NCBI GenBank assembly: GCA_963815475.1
Contig: CAWFHD010000003.1
Span: forward strand, 2,728,001-2,792,000
Reading direction: 5' to 3'
Length of the DNA: 64,000 bases
Source: Sulfopaludibacter sp963815475
GTDB taxonomy: Bacteria > Acidobacteriota > Terriglobia > Bryobacterales > Bryobacteraceae
The position numbers were made by a program, and so were the translations under genes. This document shows, piece after piece, positions 35,717 through 43,561 of the stretch (positions within the stretch are counted from its first letter, which is position 1; each line of letters begins with the position of its first letter). The notes beneath the pieces were generated by a model that did not search any database, was not told the origin of the DNA, and saw only the letters and a list, made by a program, of their open reading frames with translations.

Positions 35717-37101
35717 CACGCTGATTCGCAGCGGCACGGTGGTGACGGCGCGCGAAACGAAGCCGGCCGATGTGCTGATCGAAGGCGAGCGCATTACGGA
35801 AGTGCGCGCGGGAATTCCGCAGAATGGCGCGGCAGTGATCGATGCCACGGGCATGTACGTGATGCCGGGCGGCATCGACGCTCACACCCATCTCGACATG
35901 CCTTTCGGTGGGACCACGTCGGCGGACGATTTCGAAACGGGAACGCGCGCGGCGGCATTCGGCGGGACCACCAGCATCGTGGACTTCGCCATTCAGGCGC
36001 GCGGCACGAAGATGCGGGACGCGCTCGACATCTGGCTGAAGAAGGCGGAAGGCAAGGCGTGCATCGATTACGGCCTGCACATGATCGTGACCGATCTGGG
36101 CACATCGGGCCTGGAAGACATGGATGAGTTGGTGGACGAGGGCGTGGCCAGCTTCAAGCTGTTCATGGCCTATCCCAATGTCCTGATGGTGGATGACGCC
36201 ACCATTTTCAAGGCGCTTTCGCGCACCGCGAAGAACGGTGCGCTGATCTGCATGCACGCCGAGAACGGCAGCGTGATCGACGTGATCGTCGCCAAGGCTC
36301 TGGCCGAGGGCAAGACCGCGCCGGTGTATCATGCGCTGACACGGCCCACGCGCGCCGAAGCGGAGGCGGTGCACCGCGCGATTGCCATGGCGGAAATCGC
36401 GGGGGCGCCGGTGTACATTGTGCATCTGTCATCGGAGGATGCGTTGAATCAGGTGCGGGAGGCTCGCGATCGCGGAGTTCCCGCGTTTGCCGAGACGTGC
36501 CCGCAGTACCTGCTGCTTTCCATCGAAGAGCTGGAGCGGCCGAATTTCGAAGGCGCGAAGTACGTGTTCACGCCGCCGCTGCGCACCAAAGAAAACCTGC
36601 CGAAGCTGTGGGACGGGCTGAAGGACGATCATCTGCAGGTGGTGTCCACCGACCATTGCCCGTTCTGCTTCGAAGATCAGAAGGTGCTGGGGAAGGGCGA
36701 TTTCACCAAGATTCCGAATGGCGGTCCGGGAATCGAGAATCGGCTGCAATTGATTCATCACCACGGAGTGAACTCGGGGAAACTGTCGTTGAACCGGTTC
36801 GTGGAAATCACTTCCACCACGCCCGCGCGCATCTTCGGCATGTATCCCAAGAAGGGGGAAATCGCGGCGGGCAGCGACGCCGACATCGTGGTCTGGGATC
36901 CGAAGGAGCAGTACACGAATCAGTTCGTCGACTCATCACATGCGCGTGGACTACTCCATGTTCGAGGGCTTCGACGTGACGGGGAACGCCCGCACGGTAC
37001 TGTCTCGCGGCGAAGTGATTGTCGACCGCGGCAAGTTTCTGGGTAAGGCGGGACGAGGCAATTACATTAAGCGGGCCGCGCGAGGTGGTGCTTGGAAATG
37101 A
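35709..37101 (+). pseudogene. hydA: Dihydropyrimidinase, one frameshift near the 3' end as written
   Basis: Zinc amidohydrolase opening dihydrouracil to N-carbamoyl-beta-alanine. Starts MPNTLIRSGTVVTARETKPA. Metal ligands: HTHLDMPFGG in GGIDAHTH, carboxylated Lys in SFKLFMAYPNVLM, His in CMHAENG and VYIVHLSSEDAL, Asp in VVSTDHCPFC. The frame is intact to about 36918, where ACGAATC in place of ACGATC moves the family sequence (ISSSTHHMRVDYSMFEGFDV, then IVDRGKFLGKAGRGNYIKR) into the next frame, ending at 37101. Corrected length about 463 residues, normal. The stop overlaps the NCS1 transporter start by ATGA. Confidence 0.9.
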
Positions 37102-38525
37102 ACACGGCAGGCGGAAGCGCCTGCCCCACTTTATGGAACGAGGACCTGGCGCCGATCCCTCTGGAGAAGCGGAGCTGGGGGACTTACAACTATGCCTCGC
37201 TCTGGGTCGCGATGTCGGTGTGCATTCCCACCTACATGCTGGCGTCCGGACTGATTGCCGGCGGCATGAGTTGGTGGCAGGCCATCGGCACTATCCTGCT
37301 GGGCAATTTGATCGTGCTGGTTCCAATGCTGCTCAATGCCCATGCCGGCGCGAAGTATGGGATTCCGTTTCCGGTTTTGGTGCGCGCATCCTTTGGAGTT
37401 CGCGGCGCTAACATTCCCGCGGTGCTGCGCGCTCTGGTGGCTTGCGGGTGGTTTGGGATCCAGACCTGGATCGGCGGTCAGGCGATTTTCTCCATGCTGA
37501 AGATCATGTGGCCGGGCGCGGCGGCTATGGCCGGCGGGGTCTGGGTCTGCTTCTTCGCGTTTTGGGCCCTCAACATTTTCGTGATCTGGCGTGGAATTGA
37601 AACCATCAAGTTTCTGGAAGGTATCGGCGCACCATTCATGTTGGGGATCGGGCTGCTGCTGCTGTGGTGGATCACCAGCAAGGCCGGCGGCTTCGGGCCA
37701 GTGCTGAGCGCCCCGAGCAAATTCCACACCTCCGCGGAGTTCTTCCGCTTCTTCATTCCGTCCCTCACCGGAATGGTGGGGTTCTGGGCCACCGTCGCTC
37801 TGAATATTCCCGACTTCACGCGCTACGCGAAATCGCAAAAGGCGCAGGCGGTGGGGCAGGCGCTGGGACTGCCCATTGCGATGACGCTGTACTCGTTCAT
37901 CGGGGTCGCGGTGACGTCAGCGTCGGTGGTACTGTTCGGTGAAGCGATTTGGGACCCGGTGACGCTGCTGGGGAAATTCAATGAGCCCGTAGTGGCATTC
38001 ATCGCGTTGATCGCGCTGCTGATTGCGACCCTCAACACGAATGTCGCGGCGAATGTGGTCTCGCCGTCCAACGATTTCTCAAATCTGAATCCACGGCTGA
38101 TCTCGTTTCGGACGGGCGGCCTGATCACCGGAGTGATCGGTGTGCTGATGATGCCGTGGAAGCTGCTCACGGATTTCAGCTCCTACATCTTCGGATGGCT
38201 GGTGGGTTACTCGGGGCTGCTCGGCCCCATCGCCGGAGTGATGATCGCAGACTACTTCCTGGTGCGCCACTCGCAGCTCAAGGTGGACGATCTCTACCGG
38301 CGCGATGGAATCTACGCGTACAACAACGGCGTCAACGGACGCGCTGTGATTGCGCTGGTGGTTGGAATCGCGGTGGCGCTGCTCGGGTTGATTGTGCCTT
38401 CGCTGCGGTTGTTGTACGACTATGCCTGGTTTGTCGGCTTCGGCGTGTCCGCGGCCGTGTATGTATTGCTGATGCAGCGCGCTTCTGCGCCTGCCAACAA
38501 TTTGGAATTGGAGGGAGAGGGATGA
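37098..38525 (+). CDS. NCS1 family nucleobase transporter
   Basis: Membrane carrier of 475 residues with about 12 helices. Family motifs: LWNEDLAPIPLEKRSWGTYN at the N-terminus, SLWVAMSVCIPTYMLASGLI (TM1), WFGIQTWIGGQAI (TM3), NIPDFTRYAKSQ after TM6, and NVVSPSNDFSNL. Most similar in layout to uracil/allantoin/hydantoin importers (PucI/Mhp1 type). In this operon it should import uracil, thymine or a hydantoin. ATG 37098 overlaps the dihydropyrimidinase stop. Codons 3-9 are formed by a hairpin repeat (37106-37125), an odd insertion before the conserved start. Overlaps the next gene by ATGA. Confidence 0.88.
   Translation: MNTAGGSACPTLWNEDLAPIPLEKRSWGTYNYASLWVAMSVCIPTYMLASGLIAGGMSWWQAIGTILLGNLIVLVPMLLNAHAGAKYGIPFPVLVRASFGVRGANIPAVLRALVACGWFGIQTWIGGQAIFSMLKIMWPGAAAMAGGVWVCFFAFWALNIFVIWRGIETIKFLEGIGAPFMLGIGLLLLWWITSKAGGFGPVLSAPSKFHTSAEFFRFFIPSLTGMVGFWATVALNIPDFTRYAKSQKAQAVGQALGLPIAMTLYSFIGVAVTSASVVLFGEAIWDPVTLLGKFNEPVVAFIALIALLIATLNTNVAANVVSPSNDFSNLNPRLISFRTGGLITGVIGVLMMPWKLLTDFSSYIFGWLVGYSGLLGPIAGVMIADYFLVRHSQLKVDDLYRRDGIYAYNNGVNGRAVIALVVGIAVALLGLIVPSLRLLYDYAWFVGFGVSAAVYVLLMQRASAPANNLELEGEG
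37106..37125 (+). repeat. Hairpin repeat inside the 5' coding end of the NCS1 gene
   Basis: GGCAGGCG-GAAG-CGCCTGCC, a perfect 8-bp stem with a GAAG loop, eight bases after the ATG at 37098. Nineteen of 20 bases match the copy at 27132-27151. In the mRNA it would fold right at the initiation region. Confidence 0.75.
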
Positions 38526-39976
38526 TCGCTTCTGCAGTGGGAACCGTTTCGTATTACATCAATGGAGTTTGGGAAAAGCCCGAGGGCCGCACCTCGCAGC
38601 CGGTGATGAACCCCGCGACTGGCGCTACGATTGCCGAGGTTCCGTTGGCTACGGCGAACGATGTGGACCGCGCGGTCCGAAGCGCCCATGAGGCGTTTCT
38701 TAAGTGGCGCGACGTGCCGGTAGTGGATCGTGTGCAGGTGCTCTATCGCTACAAGGCCCTGTTGGATAAGCACTGCGACGACCTGGCGCGCACGCTGACG
38801 CGGGAGAACGGCAAGACCGCGGAAGATGCCAGGATGGAAGTCCGGCGCATGATCCAGATGGTGGAAGTCGCGTGCGGCATGCCGAGCCTGATGATGGGCG
38901 ATTCGCTCAACGATGTGGCGCAGGGCATCGACTGCAAGACTATCCGCCAGCCGATTGGCGTGTGCGTGGGCATCACGCCGTTCAATTTCCCGGCGATGGT
39001 GCCGATGTGGATGCATCCGTTCGCCATCGCGTGCGGCAATTCGTTTGTGCTGAAGCCATCGGAAAAAGTGCCGCTCACGCCCACCATGGCGGTCGAGCTA
39101 TTGCACGATGCGGGCCTCCCGCCAGGTGTGTTGAATCTGGTCCATGGCGGTAAAGATGCAGTGGACGCGCTGCTGCGCCATCCGTTGGTGAGGGCGGTAT
39201 CGTTTGTGGGATCGACGCCGGTGGCGAAATACATTTATGCGACGGCCGCCGCCGAGGGCAAGCGAGTGCAAGCGCTGGGCGGCGCGAAGAATCACCTGGT
39301 GGTGATGGACGATGCCGATATGCCGAAGACGGTGGAGGCGATTATCGGGTCGGCATTCGGGGCTGCGGGCGAGAGGTGCCTGGCCGGCAGCGTGCTGGTT
39401 CCGGTGGGCGATGCGGCGGGCCCGCTGCTCGACCTGCTGGTGAAGCGCACGAAGGCGCTCGAAGTGGGCGATGGCGAACGCAAGGACGTGGAAATGGGCC
39501 CTCTGGTGACGTCGGACCACTGCAATCGCGTCGCGGGATATGTGGAGAAGGGCGTGGCCGAAGGAGCCACTCCGCTAGTCGATGGGCGCGAGCGAAAGGC
39601 GGCGAACGGCTACTTCCTGGGTCCGACGATTTTCGACAACGTCACGCCCGAGATGACCATCGCTCGCGAGGAGATTTTCGGCCCGGTGCTATCGGTGATG
39701 CGTGTGAACACGCTGGACGATGCCATCAACCTGGTGAATAGGTCGCCGTTCGGGAACGCTACCGCGATCTTCACGCAGAGCGGGAAATCGGCGCGCGAAT
39801 ACTCGTCGCGGATTGAGGTTGGGATGGTGGGAGTGAACGTCGGGGTGGCGGCTCCCATGGCCTTCTTCCCGTTTGCCGGTTGGAAGAATTCGTTTTTCGG
39901 AGATCTGCATGCGCACGGAAAGGATGCCGTGGCCTTCTATACTGAGCAGAAGGTGATCATGAGCCGGTGGTTCTGA
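38522..39976 (+). CDS. mmsA: CoA-acylating (methyl)malonate-semialdehyde dehydrogenase
   Basis: Aldehyde dehydrogenase of 484 residues converting malonate semialdehyde to acetyl-CoA and CO2 (or methylmalonate semialdehyde to propionyl-CoA), the last step of the pathway. ATG 38522 overlaps the transporter stop and begins just before the family start VSYYINGVWEKPEG. Features: VGITPFNFPAMVPMWMHPFA, NAD loop FVGSTPVAKYIY, LGGAKNHLVVMDDAD, and nucleophile Cys in GAAGERCLAGSVLV, all typical of MmsA and unlike ordinary CoA-independent ALDH. Ends GKDAVAFYTEQKVIMSRWF. Frame intact. Confidence 0.93.
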   Translation: MIASAVGTVSYYINGVWEKPEGRTSQPVMNPATGATIAEVPLATANDVDRAVRSAHEAFLKWRDVPVVDRVQVLYRYKALLDKHCDDLARTLTRENGKTAEDARMEVRRMIQMVEVACGMPSLMMGDSLNDVAQGIDCKTIRQPIGVCVGITPFNFPAMVPMWMHPFAIACGNSFVLKPSEKVPLTPTMAVELLHDAGLPPGVLNLVHGGKDAVDALLRHPLVRAVSFVGSTPVAKYIYATAAAEGKRVQALGGAKNHLVVMDDADMPKTVEAIIGSAFGAAGERCLAGSVLVPVGDAAGPLLDLLVKRTKALEVGDGERKDVEMGPLVTSDHCNRVAGYVEKGVAEGATPLVDGRERKAANGYFLGPTIFDNVTPEMTIAREEIFGPVLSVMRVNTLDDAINLVNRSPFGNATAIFTQSGKSAREYSSRIEVGMVGVNVGVAAPMAFFPFAGWKNSFFGDLHAHGKDAVAFYTEQKVIMSRWF

Positions 39977-40434
39977 GATCGGTGAAGATCCGCAAAATCC
40001 GGGCAGAGGATGAGGCCCGGTGGCGGGCGCTCTGGGATGAGTATGGCCGCTTCTATCATGTGGAGCTTTCGGAGGCGGTCACCCGCCACACCTGGACTTG
40101 CATCATGGACCCGGCATCGCAGGTTCACGCGATCGTCGCGGAGGACGATGCCGGTGAAGTGATTGGGTTTTGCAATTACGTCATCCACGAAAACACCTTC
40201 CACCTCACTCCTGTCTGCTATTTGGAAGATCTGTTTGTGGAGCCGGAGAAACGCGCGGCGGGCGTGGGCAAGCTTCTGATCGATTGGCTGGTGGATGAGA
40301 TGAAGGCGCGAGGGTGGTGCCGCATCTACTGGCACACACAGGAGAACAATTACCGCGCTCGCGGCCTCTACGATAAGTACGGGCCGCACAGCGGCTACAT
40401 TCGTTACGCGATCCCAAATCCGGACGCTACTTAA
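39967..40434 (+). CDS. GNAT-family N-acetyltransferase
   Basis: 155 residues. The GTG at 39967 overlaps the end of mmsA; GTG 39982 is an alternative start. The GNAT fold shows in order: IRKIRAEDEARWRALWDEY (strand 1/helix 1), EVIGFCNYVIHENTF, acetyl-CoA pyrophosphate loop VEPEKRAAGVGKLLIDWLV, and WHTQENNYRARGLYDKYG at the end. Last gene of the pyrimidine operon; possibly acetylates an amine or amino acid formed in the pathway, but the substrate is unknown. It converges on and overlaps the kinase gene by 8 bases. Confidence 0.85.
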   Translation: MVLRSVKIRKIRAEDEARWRALWDEYGRFYHVELSEAVTRHTWTCIMDPASQVHAIVAEDDAGEVIGFCNYVIHENTFHLTPVCYLEDLFVEPEKRAAGVGKLLIDWLVDEMKARGWCRIYWHTQENNYRARGLYDKYGPHSGYIRYAIPNPDAT

Positions 40435-43003
40435 TTCCCTCCGCCACGTACAGCTCTGAGCGCACATACCGGTAGTTGTATGCGTAGGCTTTTCCGTCGG
40501 GAGTGACGTGAACATTTGAGACTTCGTCTACCGGGATCGCAGGCTGAATCACTTTCCAGGAGGTGCGTTGCCCGGTCGCGAGATCGAGCAGCGACACCGG
40601 CCGCATCTGATTCATGTCGTGGTGGGTGGAAATGTAGAGCGCGCGGCCGTCGGCACGCCAGTTGATCACGTTGTCGTGTTCGGTGAGACCTTTGATGGGC
40701 TGGCCTGTGCCGGTCTCGACGGAGTAGACGCCCGTTTGGCGATCCGGCCCGATCGCGATGTAAGAGCGGCGGTCGGGGGATACCAGTGGCAACTGATCCG
40801 GCATGCCCACGGGCGAGGCAGCTCGCAACTGGTCGGTTTGCGAGTCCCAGGCAAAGAATTGATAGCGGCCCGCTCCCTTCGGATGAACCGCCAGCAGGTA
40901 CGTGTGGTCGCCCGACAGCCAGCCGACGACGATCCCGTGGCCATTCGGCGGCTGGACTTCACCGGGACCGGTCGGCGTCAGAACGAAAACTTTCCGGGCG
41001 GTCTCGCGAGAGGAAAAGCCGCTGATCCATTTGCCATCGGGCGAGAGCACCGTCGCCGCGCCGTCGCCCAGACGGACAGGAGGCGTGCCGTCCGTGCGGC
41101 GCAGATAGACGCTGCCCTTGGTCCCGGCGCTTTCGCCGAGCACGTCGGCAACAATCAGGCGGCCATCGTCCGAGATTCCCCGGAGCGAGCTGGATTCAAG
41201 GCACGACCAATCGCGCTCCACGGTGTCACCGGGCGCGAGGCCGCGAATCCCCAGCCGGCCGCTTTCGGTGCTCATGATGATGCGGCCATCGGCGGCTACG
41301 TCGAAGAGGCGGATCTGGCTGGGGAAGCGCTCCACCACGCGGACCTTGCCCTCAAAATCCATGGCGTAGATGGTGTTCTGTCCGTTGGTGTTGAACGAGC
41401 GGTACCAGATCTCGCGGCCGTCGCGGGACCAGACCAGCGACGAAGCTTCCAAATTAGAAGTCTGATCGGAAATGTTGCCGATGGCACGCACTTTGCTGCC
41501 GTCGCGGCCGGCAAGATACAAACCAATCCGTGCGCCTTGCGAATAGCTGGTGAAGACTACGTGCTGGCCGCCCGGAGAGACGCGCAAGCTCAACACGGGC
41601 CCTTCGAACTTCGACAGCACCTTACCTACCGGGTATTCGAGAGTCGTACTGTTGCCGACGCGTCGTACGATCGCGAGTTCGGAACCATCGGGCGACCAAT
41701 CGGCCAGGTAAACATTTTCGAGAAGCTCGCGCGTCTGGCCACCGGCGATGGAACTGCGGGCGAGGGTGCCGCGCCCATCGGGACTGAACGGGCCGACGAG
41801 GAAGGCGAGGTCGCCCTTTGAAGACACCGACAGCAGTTCGCTTTCCGGCAAGCCCAGATCGCGCGCTTCGGGATTACCGGGAGTGGCAAGGTAGATGTGG
41901 TTGGGTCCGCCATCCCAACTGGCGGCGTAAATCATCTGCTGGCCGTCGGGGGCGAAGCGTGCGGCCGTGACACGTCCCTCGCGAAACGTGATGCGGTGGT
42001 ATCGCAATGGCGTAACGGCGGGGATGAGGCGGCCGCGCAGCACGTATCCACCGGCAAAGGTCAGGGCGGCAACACCCACCACTGCGATGGCCGGCAACAG
42101 CCAACGTCGCGACTTCGTCCGCGGCGCAGCTTTCATGGCCGTAGTCTGCGCCGTGGATGGGCCGCCCACGGAGCGAAGCGCGAAGGCGAGGTCGGCGGCC
42201 GATTGGAAACGCTGCTGCGGATCCTTTTCCAGGCAGCGCCGCACGATGCTTTCGAGCACTTCCGGGACAGGCGCACTGCCGGCCGTCATTTCCGGCGGCT
42301 CCTCGCGAAGTATGGCGCTCATCACTTCCACCGCCGACTTGCCTTCGAAGGCGCGGCGTCCGGTGGCCAGCTCGTAGAAGACGCAGCCGAGACTGAAGAT
42401 ATCGGACCGGCCGTCGGTGAGCTCGCCGCGGACCTGCTCGGGAGACATATAACCCGCAGTGCCCAGCACCATTCCGGGTTGCGACATCGCTAGCGTCTCG
42501 GTGTCGGCAGTGGCGGGCACGCTCTGTTTGGCCAATCCGAAATCGAGCACCTTCACGCGGCCGGCGCTTCCACTGGAAGAGCCCGTCACCATGATGTTTT
42601 CGGGCTTGAGGTCGCGGTGGACAATGCCGAGCGCGTGTGCTGCGGCGACCGCTTCGGCCGTCTGAACGGCGATATCGTTCAGCTTGCGTCCGGTTAGCGG
42701 GCCGCGGTCGATGATCTTGCGGAGGGATTCGCCTTCCACCAGTTCGGAGACGATGTAGGCTTGGCCGTCACTTTGGCCAATATCGTAGATGGCAACGATG
42801 TTCGGGTGATTCAGCGCTCCGAGTGCGCGGGCTTCCTGTTCGAATCGGGCACGCCGGGAGGGGTCGCCGGCAAACTCGGCGGGGAGCACCTTCACGGCCA
42901 CGGTGCGGTTCAGGCGGGCATCGCGAGCGCGCCATACTTCGCCCATGCCGCCTTCGCCGAGCTTATCGACCACTTCGTAGTTCCCGAGCTTGCGGCCAAT
43001 CAT
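40427..43003 (-). CDS. Membrane Ser/Thr protein kinase with C-terminal beta-propeller
   Basis: 858 residues. Hanks-type kinase domain (about 8-270): LGEGGMGEVWRARD (P-loop), VAVKVLPAEF (Lys), HRDLKPENIMV (catalytic loop), DFGLAK (DFG), YMSPEQVRGELTDGRSDIFS (P+1 loop). One membrane helix follows (WLLPAIAVVGVAALTFAGGYV, about 299-319). The extracytoplasmic half has WD40/PD40-like strands (ARFAPDGQQMIYAASW, LADWSPDGSELAIV, VLSPDGKWISGFS), likely a TolB-like propeller acting as sensor. This domain order is common in Acidobacteria. Starts 35 bases after the bacterioferritin gene on the same strand; targets unknown. Confidence 0.93.
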   Translation of the reverse strand: MIGRKLGNYEVVDKLGEGGMGEVWRARDARLNRTVAVKVLPAEFAGDPSRRARFEQEARALGALNHPNIVAIYDIGQSDGQAYIVSELVEGESLRKIIDRGPLTGRKLNDIAVQTAEAVAAAHALGIVHRDLKPENIMVTGSSSGSAGRVKVLDFGLAKQSVPATADTETLAMSQPGMVLGTAGYMSPEQVRGELTDGRSDIFSLGCVFYELATGRRAFEGKSAVEVMSAILREEPPEMTAGSAPVPEVLESIVRRCLEKDPQQRFQSAADLAFALRSVGGPSTAQTTAMKAAPRTKSRRWLLPAIAVVGVAALTFAGGYVLRGRLIPAVTPLRYHRITFREGRVTAARFAPDGQQMIYAASWDGGPNHIYLATPGNPEARDLGLPESELLSVSSKGDLAFLVGPFSPDGRGTLARSSIAGGQTRELLENVYLADWSPDGSELAIVRRVGNSTTLEYPVGKVLSKFEGPVLSLRVSPGGQHVVFTSYSQGARIGLYLAGRDGSKVRAIGNISDQTSNLEASSLVWSRDGREIWYRSFNTNGQNTIYAMDFEGKVRVVERFPSQIRLFDVAADGRIIMSTESGRLGIRGLAPGDTVERDWSCLESSSLRGISDDGRLIVADVLGESAGTKGSVYLRRTDGTPPVRLGDGAATVLSPDGKWISGFSSRETARKVFVLTPTGPGEVQPPNGHGIVVGWLSGDHTYLLAVHPKGAGRYQFFAWDSQTDQLRAASPVGMPDQLPLVSPDRRSYIAIGPDRQTGVYSVETGTGQPIKGLTEHDNVINWRADGRALYISTHHDMNQMRPVSLLDLATGQRTSWKVIQPAIPVDEVSNVHVTPDGKAYAYNYRYVRSELYVAEGIK

Positions 43004-43037
43004 GAGTTACATTATGCCAGCGCGGGAGCTGGTTCGC

Positions 43038-43511
43038 TTACCCTTCGACGCCGGCCGATTGCAGCGCCAGATAGCTGGGGCCGAAGCGCTTGATGTGATC
43101 GCGCTGGCGCTCGAGTTGGGCGAAGTGCTGCTCTTCCTCTTTCACCATCTGCTCGAAAATCTGCTTGGTGCCCGCATCGGACTTGGCGCCGCAAGCCACG
43201 GCTGCCTGGTTGTAGGTCCAGGCACTGTCCAGCTCCATGGCCATCGCTTTCGCCAGCATGGCCTCCGGATCCACGATGTTATCCACGGGCCCGGCGGGCG
43301 CCATTTCCACTGCTCCCTTCAGGAACAGAATGCGCTCCGCCGTCAGTTCCACGTGGCCCATTTCCTGGATGGCGATGCGTTTGAAGAGGTCCGACAGGTG
43401 CGGCAGTCCCTGGTCGTCGAGGAGGAAATGAAAATACATGTATTGATGCACGGCCTGGAGTTCGCCGGCCACGGCTTCGTTCAGCAGATGAATGCTGTCC
43501 TTGGGAATCAT
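43038..43511 (-). CDS. bfr: Bacterioferritin-like ferroxidase
   Basis: 157 residues forming a four-helix ferritin bundle. Di-iron ligands fit Glu in NEAVAGELQAVHQYMYFHFL, Glu/His in IAIQEMGHVELTAERILFL, Glu in MAMELDSAWTYNQ and Glu/His in VKEEEQHFAQLERQ. Bfr-type rather than Ftn-type by the first helix. Stores iron and detoxifies ferrous iron or peroxide in the cytosol. The haem-ligand Met of classical Bfr is uncertain. Downstream of mutS2 by about 50 bases and upstream of the kinase. Confidence 0.88.
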   Translation of the reverse strand: MIPKDSIHLLNEAVAGELQAVHQYMYFHFLLDDQGLPHLSDLFKRIAIQEMGHVELTAERILFLKGAVEMAPAGPVDNIVDPEAMLAKAMAMELDSAWTYNQAAVACGAKSDAGTKQIFEQMVKEEEQHFAQLERQRDHIKRFGPSYLALQSAGVEG

Positions 43512-43561
43512 ACCTTCACCTCTGAATATAGTGTAACGCCGGGCAGGGGGCAGCCGGCCTC

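Noticed and set aside
34302..37046. A single PreA-HydA fusion protein (frame 34620-37046 is open across both genes)
   Set aside because: The open frame arises because two insertions shift the PreA end out of and the HydA start into the same phase; the true PreA end (second ferredoxin motif) and HydA ATG overlap by eight bases in different frames.
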